From assembly GCA_021292105.1 (NCBI GenBank), contig CM037868.1, forward strand, positions 27,238,139 to 27,302,138: DNA of 64,000 nucleotides, in the 5' to 3' direction. The DNA is from Anadara kagoshimensis (taxonomy: Eukaryota; Mollusca; Bivalvia; Arcoida; Arcidae). The first letter of the stretch is position 1; each line of letters starts with the position of its first letter. Made by a program: the position numbers and the translations under genes. Below, piece after piece: positions 37,500 to 49,216 of the stretch. The notes beneath the pieces are model-generated. The model was not told the DNA's origin. It was given only the letters and a program-made list of their open reading frames with translations, and ran no database searches.

Positions 37500-37812
37500 A
37501 ATTGTTTTATAAGTTCTTTCGCCTAGTATACTAGTGTTCCGTTTTTGGGTTTCCACTATTATTATTATTAAGTCTTACTTAGTATACTAGTTGGTAGACT
37601 TATTGGTTTTCTTCCGTTTTCGGTTTTCCACTATAATTAAGGCACCCAAACGAAGTTTGGCGACTTATTGTTGTTGCACCGTTTCTTATTATTATTGTTA
37701 TTAAGGCACCTAAACAAAGTTTGGCGACTTATTGTTTTTACGCAGTTTCTTATTATTATTATTATGATTCCCCACCACCGAGGGCGGGGAATCATATTGT
37801 TTTCGTTCTGTT

Positions 37813-37843
<31 letters not shown>

Positions 37844-37960
37844 TTATTATTATTATTATTATGATTCCCCACCACCGAAGGTGGGGAATTATATTGTTTT
37901 CGTTCTGTTTGTTCTTCTTATTATTCTCTCAAGACCATATGCTGATGCATATCTCGGGAA
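37500..37960. repeat. Duplicated modules with (TTA)n/(TTC)n runs and GATTCCCCACC hairpins
   Basis: AAGTTTGGCGACTTATTGTT appears twice (about 37650 and 37718). The hairpin GATTCCCCACCACCGAGGGC...GGGGAATC appears at about 37767 and again near 37862 with GAAGGTGGGGAATT. Both are followed by ATTGTTTTCGTTCTGTT and TTC/TTA microsatellites. The open frame over 37668-38111 is a product of these repeats (serine and tyrosine runs) and is not annotated as a gene. Confidence 0.75.
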
Positions 37961-38763
37961 CGGCTTGATGGATTTATATGACGTTTGCTACCAAAAATCT
38001 GTTGTCTGTGTAGATAATCAAGACGTGTTCATTTTCGTTATCTCATGTCCAGAAATCGAGGTCCGATCTGAAGGGTTATCTGCCCCTACATTAGAAGTCG
38101 TCCCATACTGACCGTCTTTATATACGGATACAGGTGTGTTATAAAGATGGTAGTGTTGTTTAGTCGAGTGTGACCTGTTAGATAATTCCAATTTGGGAGA
38201 GCAATAAGTGATCAACAAAAATCCAATCGGGGTTTTATATGTCTCTGGCTAAACGCAGTCGGATTATAATCAGTATTTAGACACTAATGATTTGAATGCA
38301 TCTCGTAATAAAATGATAAAAATATAATATCCATATGTACCAGCTAATTGAAAATATGCACGAAATCATAATTTTATAAATGTTTCAAGTATTTGTCTAA
38401 ATACGTTTTGTCGGGGTCTTATATGCTTACTCTAAGTTTAAATAAAGATTAAATTAGCGTTTTTAAATATTCCATTCTAGCTATATTAATGTTTTTACAT
38501 AAATACTAAATAAATAAATAAAGATTAATAATAATAATAATGGTTTAAGATATTTTCTCAGCATCAACAATGCAATCTAGCAGAGATTTAAATAAGAAAT
38601 AAATCTTCGGTTTTTTTTTTAATTTCATTTCAGCTTGATTATATACTTAATAAATAAATAAATAAATACTATGATTTTTCTTATGTTTATTTTTCATAAC
38701 AAGATGATTTGATATTCAATTAATTTAACCGACAAATCCAATACTGAATAGTTAATTGCAATA

Positions 38764-38798
38764 TTTTATTTTATTTTATTTTATTTTATTTTATTTAT
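38764..38798. repeat. (TTTTA)n microsatellite
   Basis: Seven tandem TTTTA units are followed directly by ATTGAACTGAACTG. Confidence 0.9.
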
Positions 38799-38867
38799 TG
38801 AACTGAACTGTGAAAAGAATGCAACATAAACCTGGCACTGGTAAGGACAAAGTCATCTGTAACGTTT

Positions 38868-38870
<3 letters not shown>

Positions 38871-38917
<47 letters not shown>
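38871..38917. repeat. (GA)n microsatellite
   Basis: About 23 GA dinucleotides. A short (CT)n run of about 9 units lies at 39339-39356. Confidence 0.95.
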
Positions 38918-38920
<3 letters not shown>

Positions 38921-39461
38921 ATCACTCTCAAGTCACAAACCTGCTACATATACCGAAGGGGTAGTTCTCCTACTACCACCACCCCTTATCCACACTTGTT
39001 TAAATTGAACTGTATGACATTCTTCTGAACTTTCAAGTTAATTTTATTATATTATTAATTTTAAAATGACAGTTAGTCAGTTTCATCATTGTATAATGCG
39101 CATTAAAGGTGCAACCGAATATAAGAATCTTGTCACTAGAAAAAATACTGATTATTTTAGACGGATTTGTTCCGTAAAGCCGATAAACGGACGTCAAATG
39201 AGACAGATGTTTTCCCCATTAAAACCAATTAAAATAAAAACGTACAAAAATTGTACAAAAATTTTGACTTTAATAAGTAAATAGAGCATCGTGTTATAAA
39301 AAATAAAAAAAGATAATCTTGTGTGCTAAAAATTAGTTCTCTCTCTCTCTCTCTCTTGGCCATGTCCCTTGGTTTAAAAAAGTAAGTTAGATGAATTCAC
39401 TTATGATTAATGGAATCACTATTCATGGAAGTCTCTTAATAAGTTTTGCTAATTAACGTTA

Positions 39462-39602
39462 TCTACTGGTACTACTTGGTTTCTTTCACGCCTCAGCAAT
39501 CAGGTAAATAACCTTATCACCTAAGACTGGTCAGTACTACTTGGATTCTTTCATGCTTCAGCAAACTGGTAAATTACATCATCACCTGATTGCAATGGTG
39601 TA
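39462..39602. repeat. Imperfect 71-bp tandem duplication
   Basis: GGTACTACTTGGTTTCTTTC...CAATCAGGTAAAT recurs as AGTACTACTTGGATTCTTTC...CAAACTGGTAAAT about 71 bp downstream. Confidence 0.7.
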
Positions 39603-39695
39603 CACGAATTAATTAATCAGTACCACTAATTAACTGGTCATTACGCTGGGTGATTGATAATTAGATGTGAGAGATAGGGGAAAAAGTTTTGGCAA

Positions 39696-39697
<2 letters not shown>

Positions 39698-39732
<35 letters not shown>
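39698..39732. repeat. Run of 35 consecutive G
   Basis: An unbroken homopolymer between GGCAAC and ACACGGGCC. It could form G-quadruplex structures. The length may be imprecise because such runs are error-prone in sequencing. Confidence 0.9.
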
Positions 39733-39734
<2 letters not shown>

Positions 39735-40988
39735 ACGGGCCATGATAGCTTGTATATACATAGCCTATCCTATTGGCCCTTATCCACTAACTGAAATATT
39801 GATACAAATATTGTACCACCTAATTTTCAAATTTACTATTTCTTTAATAAGAAAAAAAGTTGTTTATAAAAACAGTGTTGTACACTTTCTAATGAGTTGC
39901 ATAGGGGAATTAAGTAAAATGTCACCATATTTTAAATCAAAAACTGGAATGGATTTTTTTTAAGATATTTTAATCATTTTTATATTTGAATATTCGTGAC
40001 AGTATGTATATTTACTGAGAACCAGGCATTTTCAGAAAATAATATTGTTATTGGTGAAATTTAAATTTGAAAATCAGGTATATCTAGTTTCCATTGTAAC
40101 TTTATATAAAGCAATGATTATAACAATATAAAATTACAGTGATAGGATAAAAGTTTTCTGTTTTGTTTATTCTACCTGAAGTACGACAATAGAAAGAATT
40201 ATAAAAACAAATTTGAGAATATTATTTTCCAGTAAATAAAAATTATCCATTTGGAAATACTTGTATCTACATTTATTAAATGAGTGGGAATCTAGCTGTA
40301 TCTAATGTCACTGATTCATTTATCTACTGAATGGTTCGGATTTATGGAGAAATTTTCATTGTTTAAATTTTAAAGTTCTAATTTATACGAAATTTATCAG
40401 GCCCATAAAAATTACTGGAAAATAATAATAAAACAAATCAACAAATTTTCTTATGAATTCTACAACAATATAATGCCACTTTTACAATCCAACAATTCCC
40501 GTGTAGCAGTTGTCTGTACACTCGACTGAGCATCTAACTAAACAGTTGTAAAACCCGTTTTCACACAATTTTTAATTTAAAAGTGGAAACGGGTTTTTTA
40601 AAGGTATCTTCATGAATTCAATATTTAAATATTCAGGAAGATTTATATTTTCTAGTGGTAACTGTAAGATTTTCCTAAATTTTGTCTTTGAATTAATAAT
40701 TTGTGTTCAAAAACACACAATTTTCAAAAATTTGACGGACTCTGCATAACTGTACTTTAAATATTATGAGTATGTCGCCAAAATTTGTAATTAAAAGTGA
40801 AGCGTATGTGAAGGTGGGGGTGTGGGTGTAAATTGGGTAATTAAATACGTAGTTAAATACCCAGGAAAACCAATTCTGAATGAACAAGCTGGTTACGACA
40901 CTTTAATTATACCAACCCAATGCTTTCACCTATGAGTTAATCCGATTAGTGACCATCAAAAACTTGGCGATTTTTAAAACCACAGCTT
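39733..40988. other. No gene; one stem-loop at 40551-40594
   Basis: AAACCCGTTTTCAC and GTGGAAACGGGTTT form a 14-base stem with one mismatch around an AT-rich loop, followed by a T run. It is terminator-like in shape, but in a eukaryotic context no such function is claimed. The rest is AT-rich without features. Confidence 0.5.
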
Positions 40989-41164
40989 GTCACGTCACAC
41001 GCCTGTAATTAAAACCTTACACAATGAGCTGAATGTTGTATACAATTTGCCTTGATAGATCGAAGAAGTTTAAGCGTGTCGAAATGGCTTGGGGGTATTC
41101 TGTTAATCACTGACTATGGAAGTAGAAGACTGCCCACTTTTAAGTTAACACCAATGAAATTTCT
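40989..41164 (+). repeat. 176-bp segment duplicated in inverted orientation (left copy)
   Basis: GTCACGTCACACGCCTGTAA to ACACCAATGAAATTT is repeated as its reverse complement at 42398-42574, inside the 27-bp minisatellite. The two appear identical by eye over the whole length. Confidence 0.9.
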
Positions 41165-42397
41165 CCTTTTACTGACTGACACTTTCCTAATGACCGGTAT
41201 GTCGAATACAAAAATAGTACGAGATGCCAATTTTATTTTTTTCATGGTTTTAGTCGGAAATGAATCTTCCGAGTAAGCCGCCACTCTGTTACTATTAACA
41301 CTTTTCAAATAAGAGATGGACAATTATTTCAGGTATTGTTCAAGTTTAAGATAAAATATTTTTTATTCGATTTAAACATTGGAATTTTCGTAATTTGGAC
41401 TGAAAATTCACTTCGATTTAAATATTGGAATTTTCGTAATATTTCGTAATTTGCCATGGGGCTGATTTATTATTTAATTTGATAAAGTAGTAGCACTTAC
41501 TAATGAAATAACTATATAAGGATAACTTTTTTGGGGTCTTTGGTAAGAACAACTTATACTGGGACTTTGGTAAGGATAACTTATTCTGGGGCCTTGGTAA
41601 TGATAACTTTAACTGGGACATTGGTAAGGATAACTTGTACTTGGACGTTGGTAAGGATAACTTGCACTTGGACGTTGGTAAGAATAACTTGCACTTGGAC
41701 GTTGGTAAGAATAACTTGCACTTGGACGTTGGTAAGCATAACTTGAACTGGGACTTTGATAAGGATTACTTTCACTGGGGCCTTGGTAATGATAACTTAT
41801 ACCAGGGCCTTGGTAAAAATAACTATCACTGGGGTTTTGGTAATAATAACTCAAACTGGGACTTTGGTAAGGATAACTTACACTGAAACTTTGGTAGGGA
41901 TAAATTATACTGGGACTTTGGTAAAGATAACTTATACTGGGACTTTGGTAATGATAACATAAACTGGGGCCTTGGTATGGAAAACTTTGGTAGGGATAAC
42001 TTATACTGGGAGTTTGGTAAGGATAACTTACACTGAAACTTTGGTAGGGATAAATTATACTGGGACTTTGGTAAAGATAACTTATACTGGGACTTTGGTA
42101 ATGATAACATAAACTGGGGCCTTGGTATGGAAAACTTTGGTAGGGATAACTTATACTGGGAGTTTGGTAAGGATAACTTACACTGGGGATTTGGTAATGA
42201 TAAATTATACTGGAAATTTGGTAAGAATAACTAACACTGGGACTTTGGTATAGATAACTCATACTGGGAGGTTGGTAAGGATAATTAACACTGGAATGTT
42301 GGTAAGGATAACTTACACTGGGACTTTAGTAAGGATAACTTTTTTGGGGTCTTTGGTATGAATAACTTATACTGGGACTTTGGTAAGGATAACTAAT

Positions 42398-42574
42398 AAG
42401 AAATTTCATTGGTGTTAACTTAAAAGTGGGCAGTCTTCTACTTCCATAGTCAGTGATTAACAGAATACCCCCAAGCCATTTCGACACGCTTAAACTTCTT
42501 CGATCTATCAAGGCAAATTGTATACAACATTCAGCTCATTGTGTAAGGTTTTAATTACAGGCGTGTGACGTGAC
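42398..42574 (-). repeat. 176-bp inverted copy of 40989-41164 inside the minisatellite
   Basis: The minisatellite resumes on both sides without loss of character. The insertion must be recent because no differences from the source were found by eye. Confidence 0.9.
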
Positions 42575-45013
42575 TTTGGCAAGGATAACTTACCCTGGGA
42601 CTTTGGTAAGGATAACTTTTTTGGGGTCTTTGGTAAGAACAACTTATACTGGGACTTTGGTAAGGATAACTTATTCTGGGGCCTTGGTAATGATAACTTT
42701 AACTGGGACGTTGGTAAGGATAACTTGAACTTGGACTTTGGTAAGGATTACTTTCACTGGGGCCTTGGTAATGATAACTTATACCAGGGCCTTGGTAAAA
42801 ATAACTATCACTGGGGTTTTGGTAATAATAACTCAAACTAGGACTTTGGTAAGGTTAATTAACACTGGGACTTTGGCAAGGATAACTTAAACTGGGGCCT
42901 TGGTAATGATAACTTATACCGGGCCCTTGTTGAAAATAACTTAAACTGGGACTTTGGTAATGATAACTTATACTTGGACGTTGGTAAGGATAACTTAAAC
43001 TGGGACTTTGGTAATGATAACTTATACTGGGACGTTGGTAATGATAACTTATACCGGGCCCTTGTTGAAAATAACTTAAACTGGGACTTTGGTAATGATA
43101 ACTTATACTTGGACGTTGGTAAGGATAACTTAAACTGGGACTTTGGTAATGATAACTTATACTGGGACGTTGGTAATGATAACTTATACCGGGCCCTTGT
43201 TGAAAATAACTTAAACTGGGACTTTGGTAATGATAACTTATACTGGGACGTTGGTAAGGATAACTTAAACTGGGACTTTGGTAATGATAACTTATACTGG
43301 GACGTTGGTAATGATAACTTATACTGGGACGTTGGTAAGGATAACTTAAACTGGGACTTTGGTAATGATAACTTATACTGGGACGTTGGTAATGATAACT
43401 TGAACTTGGACTTTGGTAAGGATAACTTATACTCGGACGTTGGTAAGGATAACTTAAACTGGGACTTTGGTAATGATAACTTATACTGGGACGTTGGTAA
43501 TGATAACTTAAACTGGGACTTTGGTAAGGATAACTTAAACTGGGACTTTGGTAATGATAACTTATACTGGGACGTTGGTAATGATAACTTATACCGGGCC
43601 CTTGTTGAAAATAACTTAAACTGGGACTTTGGTAATGATAACTTATACTGGGACGTTGGTAAGGATAACTTAAACTGGGACTTTGGTAATGATAACTTAT
43701 ACTGGGACGTTGGTAAGGATTACTTTCACTGGGGCCTTGGTAATGATAACTTATACCAGGGCCTTGGTAAAAATAACTATCACTGGGGTTTTGGTAATGA
43801 TAACTTATACTTGGACGTTGGTAAGGATAACTTCAACTGGGACTTTGGTAATGATAACTTATACTGGGACGTTGGTAATGATAACTTATACCGGGCCCTT
43901 GTTGAAAATAACTTAAACTGGGACTTTGGTAATGATAACTTATACTGGGACGTTGGTAAGGATAACTTAAACTGGGACTTTGGTAATGATAACTTATACT
44001 GGGACGTTGGTAATGATAACTTGAACTTAGACTTTGGTAAGGATTACTTTCACTGGGGCCTTGGTAATGATAACTTATACCAGGGCCTTGGTAAAAATAA
44101 CTATCACTGGGGTTTTGGTAATAATAACTCAAACTAGGACTTTGGTAAGGTTAATTAACACTGGGACTTTGGCAAGGATAACTTAAACTGGGGCCTTGGT
44201 AATGATAACTTATACCGGGCCCTTGTTGAAAATAACTTAAACTGGAACTTTGGTAATGATAACTTATACTTGGACGTTGGTAAGGATAACTTCAACTGGG
44301 ACTTTGGTAATGATAACTTATACTGGGACGTTGGTAATGATAACTTATACCGGGCCCTTGTTGAAAATAACTTAAACTGGGACTTTGGTAATGATAACTT
44401 ATACTAGGACGTTGGTAAGGATAACTTAAACTGGGACTTTGGTAATGATAACTTATACTGGGACGTTGGTAATGATAACTTAAACTGGGACGTTGGTAAT
44501 GATAACTTATACCGGGCCCTTGTTGAAAATAACTTAAACTGGGACTTTGGTAATGATAACTTATACTGGGACGTTGGTAAGGATAACTTAAACTGGGACT
44601 TTGGTAATGATAACTTATACTGGGACGTTGGTAATGATAACTTATACCGGGCCCTTGTTGAAAATAACTTAAACTGGGACTTTGGTAATGATAACTTATA
44701 CTTGGACGTTGGTAAGGATAACTTAAACTGGGACTTTGGTAATGATAACTTATACTGGGACGTTGGTAATGATAACTTAAACTGGGACTTTGGTAAGGAT
44801 AACTTAAACTGGGACTTTGGTAATGATAACTTATACTGGGACGTTGGTAATGATAACTTATACCGGGCCCTTGTTGAAAATAACTTAAACTGGGACTTTG
44901 GTAATGATAACTTATACTGGGACGTTGGTAAGGATAACTTAAACTGGGACTTTGGTAATGATAACTTATACTGGGACGTTGGTAAGGATAACTATCACTG
45001 GGACTTTAGTAGG

Positions 45014-46190
45014 GAGTGAGTGAGTAAGTGAGTGAATTATTGTTTAAAGCTGCATCAGCAATATTGCAGCTATTCGCGGCTAGAAAAAGTAAAAGATACA
45101 ATAGTATCAATAACACAAACTATTAAAATGTAAAACTAAAAATAACAAAAACAATTATATTTAATTATACAAGTTAATTTCCCGAAGGAAGTTTAAAATT
45201 TGATGTCCACTGACATTACTAAAAAGATCTTGCATTGATATTGCTGAATAGAAATTATTCCTTAAGTTTGTAGGAGCAAAGTCAACACAATCCAGCAAAA
45301 TGTGCTGGACAGATTGTTGACCTTGACAAGGGGCACACTGGGGAGGTTGTTCTCCCTTTAGTATAAATGAATGTGTAAAATAACTGTGGTCGATTCTACA
45401 GCGCCGAAGAACAATACTTTTATGCCTATTGTACTGGGATGAAGGCGTAAATCCCAGACAAGGCTGAATTGAAAATAATTTATTATGTATTTGGCTACTC
45501 CAATGATTTGACCATTGATATAATTGCATATCAATGGTTTTAAATCAGTATGTGGAATTAAGCAAGACGTTACCTTTTTAGACAATGCTGATTTAGCAGC
45601 TGAATTGGCTTTTGTGTTGCCTTAAATGCCAACATGGCTAGGCAACCAACAATAATGTATTATTTTATTAAAACTGCATATGTAATTGAAGTATGCAATT
45701 CCAGAATTTCACAAATGAGAGGGTAATAAAACTTTCTGCTCTTTATTCCCCGAAGGACAGATAACGAGTCGGAGCATATAATAAAATTGTTATGAAGCGA
45801 ATTGGAAATAAACTGTAAAGCAAGCAATATTGCTATAGCTTCAGCTGTGAATATGGAACTTTCGTTTGAAAGGCGACTACTTATTGTTTCGTCCCCAAAA
45901 ACTGCGGCCGCTGATACCCGACCAGCAGTTTTTGATCAATCAGTATTAACTGAATGCCACTGACGTAGTTCCTCTCTAATAATTGGAGGAATCAAACGAC
46001 TATATCTATCTTTAATAGCAGCAAATTCCTACTGATAAACATCTTGGCTTGTTTCCGACGTTTTATAGTTTGTAAGATCCAAATTGACCTATGATTTATC
46101 AAGAAGCCAGGTTGGATCATCTGTTAATTTGTGTTTCTTAATGACATCGAGTTTTTAATACCATTCCTCCAAATGTGAGTTTAAGCGTAT
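45014..46190 (-). mobile_element. 5'-truncated non-LTR retrotransposon in the minisatellite
   Basis: On the minus strand an RNase H domain is followed by a cysteine-rich C-terminus. A 3' untranslated end contains AATAGCTGCAATATTGCTGA and an (ACTC)n-type tail, seen as GTGAGTGAGTAAGTGAGTGA at 45015-45034. The tail abuts the 27-bp array directly, and the other end (about 46190) returns to the same array, as expected for a 5'-truncated target-primed insertion. The GAGT-tailed AGCAATATT 3' end resembles a widespread molluscan element family; this link is from memory of such sequences. Confidence 0.85.
45161..46170 (-). pseudogene. RNase H and C-terminal domain of a non-LTR retrotransposon
   Basis: The minus strand shows REELRQWHSVNTD with an in-frame stop where the usual YTDGSK begins. 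It continues RVSAAAVFGDETISSRLSNE, SSIFTAEAIAILLALQFI with the catalytic glutamate, and FIICSDSLSVLRGIKS with the next aspartate. After a frame change come IVLRRCRIDHSYFTHSFIL, with CAPCQGQQSVQHILLDC as the typical terminal C-x2-C-x7-H-x4-C cluster. The domain degrades the RNA strand after reverse transcription. Stops upstream (near 46080-46150) and the lack of any reverse transcriptase show it is a dead 3' fragment. Confidence 0.85.
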
Positions 46191-47359
46191 TCCTAAAGGT
46201 AATGATAACTAACAATGGGACTTTGATAATTAGGTTTTGGTATGGATAACTTATACTGGGACGTTGGTAAGGATAACTTAAACTGGTACGTTGGCAAGGA
46301 TAACTTACACTTGGACGTTGGTGAGGATAACTACTACTTGGACGTTAGTAAGGATAGCTAACACTGGGGCTTTGGTAAGGATAACTAACAATGAGGCTTT
46401 GGTAAGGATAACTAACAATGAGGCTTTGGTAAGGAAAACTAATACTTGGACGTTGGGAAGGATAACCAACACTGGGACTGTGGTAAGAATAACTAACACT
46501 GGGACGTTAGTATGGATAACTAATACCGGGACTTTGGTAAGGTAAATTAAACTGGGACGTTGGTAAGGATAACAAACACTGGGACTTTAGTAAGGATAAC
46601 TTACACTGGGACGTTGGTAAGTATAACCAACACTGGGACTTTGGTAAGAATAACTAACAATGAGGTTTTGGTATGGATAAATTATACTGGGACGTTGGTA
46701 AGGATAACTTTGGTAAGAATAACTAACAATGAGGTTTTAGTATGGATAACTTATCCTGGGACGTTGGTAAGGATAACTTTTACTGGGACTTTCATAAGGA
46801 TAACTTACACTTAGACAATGGTAAAGATAACTAATACTAGGACTTTGGTAAGGATAACTTACACTGGGACATTGGTAAGGATAACTAACACTGGGGTTTG
46901 GTATGGATAACTAATACTGGGACTTTGGTAAGGATAACTTTAACTGGGACATTGGTATGGATAACTAACACTGGGACTTTGGTAAGGAAATCTTATGCTT
47001 GGACGTTGGTAAGGATAACTAACACTGGGGTTTTGTATGGATAACTAATACTGGGACTTTGGTAAGGATAACTTTAAATCAGACTTTAGTATGGATAACT
47101 AACACTGGAACTTTGGTAAGGAAAACTTATGCTTGGACGTTGATAAAGATAACTAACACTGGGACATAAGTAAGGATAACTTGCACTTGGACGTTGGTAA
47201 GGATAACTTGCACTTGGACGTTGGTAAGGATAACTTGCACTTGGACGTTGGTAAGGATAACTTAAACTGGGACGTTGGTAAGGATATCTTGCACTTAGAC
47301 GTTGGTAAGGATAACTTACCCGAGGGCGTTGGTAAGGATAACTTAAACTGTTTTTTTTA

Positions 47360-49216
47360 GCTCACCTGAGCCAAAGGCTCAGATGAGCTGTTGCAATCTA
47401 TCACCGTCGTCGTCCGTCGTCCGTCGTGCGTCGTGTGTAAACTTTACATTTTAATCTTCTCCTCCAAAACTACTGGGCCAATTTGATGAAACTTGGCAAT
47501 TATCATGCTTGGGTAGCAGCCTTTCAAAATTGTGTTCGGGGTTTGGCCACGCCCAACAAGATGGCCACCGTTACTAAAAATAGTAAAAAGACAAAAAAAT
47601 CTTCTTCTCTGAAACCAAAAGGTGCAGGCAAATTTTGATTGGATATTTAGATTTAGCATTCCTGGGAACATTTAAATTGTGTTTTTCATGAAAATTGAAC
47701 GAAAAATAGGTTACGCGTTTTTTGCGTAAAATTATGTAATTTTAAAAATGAGACATTTATTGTTATAACTCAATAACGGCTGAAGATAATTGTATGGAGT
47801 TTTCATTGTTGATCTTGTCTTGCTATTTTCTTCCAAAAGCTGTCAAGGTCAAAGGTCAAGTCCCTGTTTTTGACCTTTGATAAAAAATGCTATTTTTTAA
47901 ACATTTTAGATGATTTTCAGTTAATTGTAGGTATTGACATGACGATCATTTTGATACATAGATCAAGGTCATGAGTTCAAAGGTCAAGGTCAAGGATGCA
48001 CAACTATTACCGTTATAGTTGATTATCTGCAAAACTATTAACTTTTTGTATAGGCATACATATTAGAATAGTGTAGGTAATGACAGAATGGTAATTTTGA
48101 TATATAAAGGTCATGGGTTCAAAGATCAAGGTCACAGATGCGAAAGAATACAGAAATGGTTAATTATCTAGAAAACTATTCACTTTTTGTAGACATGTAT
48201 ATTACAATATTGTAGGAATTGATTTAACGATCACTTTGATATATAGATTAAGGTCATGGGTTTAAAGGTCAAGGTCACAGATGCAAATCAATACCAAAAT
48301 GGTTAATTATCTCGAAAACTATTAACTTTTTGTATAGATATGTATATTAGAATATTGTAGGTTTTGATTTAACGATCATTTTGATTTATAGATTAATGCC
48401 ATGGGTTTAAAGGTCAAGGTCACAGATGCGAAAGTTTACCGAAACGGGTAATTATCTCGAAAACTATAAACTTTTTGTATAAACATGTATACTAGAATAT
48501 TGTAGGTTTTGAATTCACAATCATTTTGATATATAGATTAATGTCATGCGTTCAAAGGTCAAGGTCACAGATGCGAAATAATACTGAAATGGTTAATTAT
48601 CTCAAAAACTATAAACTTTTAGTATAGACATGTATAATACAATATTGTAGGAATTGATTTACCGATCATTTTGATATATAGATTAAGGTCATGGATTCAA
48701 AGGTCAAGGTCACAGATGTGAAAGAATACCAAAATGGTTAATTATCTCAAAAACTATAAAAAAATTGTATAAACATGTATATTAAAATATTGTAGGAGTT
48801 GATTTAACAATCATTTTGATATATAGATTAAGGTCATGGGTTTAAACTTTAAAGTTCAAGGTTACAGATGGGAAAGGATACTGAAATGGTTAATTATCTC
48901 GAAAACTATTAACTTTTTGTATAGGCATGTATATTCGAATATTGTAGGTAATGGCCTAGATGAAGGTTATTGTTTTATACTTTTGTTTTTACTTTTTTAG
49001 CTGTTATAAATAATGTATTGTAGCTAGACTATATATATATTATATGTAGCATTCTCGGGACAAGGTATGATTAATTTGCAAAAATCTTAGCATTTAATTC
49101 TGCCTTACTGCTGAAAATAAGGAGTTCTCTATAATAAATGTTATTGACCATTGAACCTCTGCATGAGATATGTACTTAGCCTCAGGTGAGCGTTAAGGCC
49201 CATGGGCCTCTTGTTT
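47360..49216 (-). mobile_element. 1.86-kb AACAAGAGGCC...GGTGAGCTAAAA element with tandem core
   Basis: Read on the minus strand it starts AACAAGAGGCCCATGGGCCT and ends GGCTCAGGTGAGCTAAAA. GCTCACCTGAG near the left and CTCAGGTGAGC near the right are an 11-bp perfect inverted repeat. A CGTCGTCCGTCGTCCGTCGT segment lies at 47407-47436. The ends match the 580-bp element at 34906-35485. No open reading frame of note. It is inserted at, or bounds, the end of the 27-bp array. Confidence 0.8.
47930..48960. repeat. 146-bp tandem repeats, about 7 copies
   Basis: GGTCAAGGTCACAGATGCGA recurs near 48122, 48265, 48410, 48556 and 48702, with diverged copies near 47983 and 48845. Between copies are TTAATTATCTCGAAAACTAT, CTTTTTGTATAGACATGTAT and GATTTAACGATCATTTTGAT. 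Every unit carries TCAAGGTCA or a one-base variant. Confidence 0.88.

Larger units (their letters stand above)
41530..47350. repeat. 27-bp minisatellite array, interrupted at two places
   Basis: The unit is GGTAATGATAACTTATACTG plus GGACGTT. It is homogeneous from 42590 to 45005 and more divergent at 41530-42390 and 46195-47350. Ten copies of a marker monomer containing GGGCCCTTGTTGAAAATAAC at 42921-44865 are spaced by exact multiples of 27. This keeps plus frames open and gives a long frame at 42974-44137 of the nine-residue repeats DNLYWDVGN and DNLNWDFGN. TGG-to-TAG changes stop it at several places (for example 44403-44408), and there is no signal peptide or unique domain. I therefore treat the frames as by-products of the period. 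Confidence 0.93.

Noticed and set aside
37668..38111. 147-codon plus-strand frame with serine and tyrosine runs
   Set aside because: The runs are (TTC)n and (TTA)n microsatellites and duplicated hairpin modules. The rest has no recognised domain.
38810..39028. Open frame with an RE dipeptide run
   Set aside because: The run is the (GA)n microsatellite at 38871-38917. The flanks are unlike coding sequence.
40551..40594. Intrinsic (bacterial-type) terminator
   Set aside because: The stem plus T run looks similar, but the window is clearly eukaryotic and no gene ends there.
41609..42262. Minus-strand frame with SYPYQSPSISYPYQ repeats resembling a silk- or adhesive-like protein
   Set aside because: It lies exactly on the 27-bp minisatellite, is opposite to other equally open frames, and crosses the inverted flank copy region boundaries without any unique sequence or signal peptide.
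47444..47671. 75-codon minus frame in the AACAAGAGG-type element
   Set aside because: It falls in a non-coding repeat with no domain, and the 580-bp relative of the element does not carry it.
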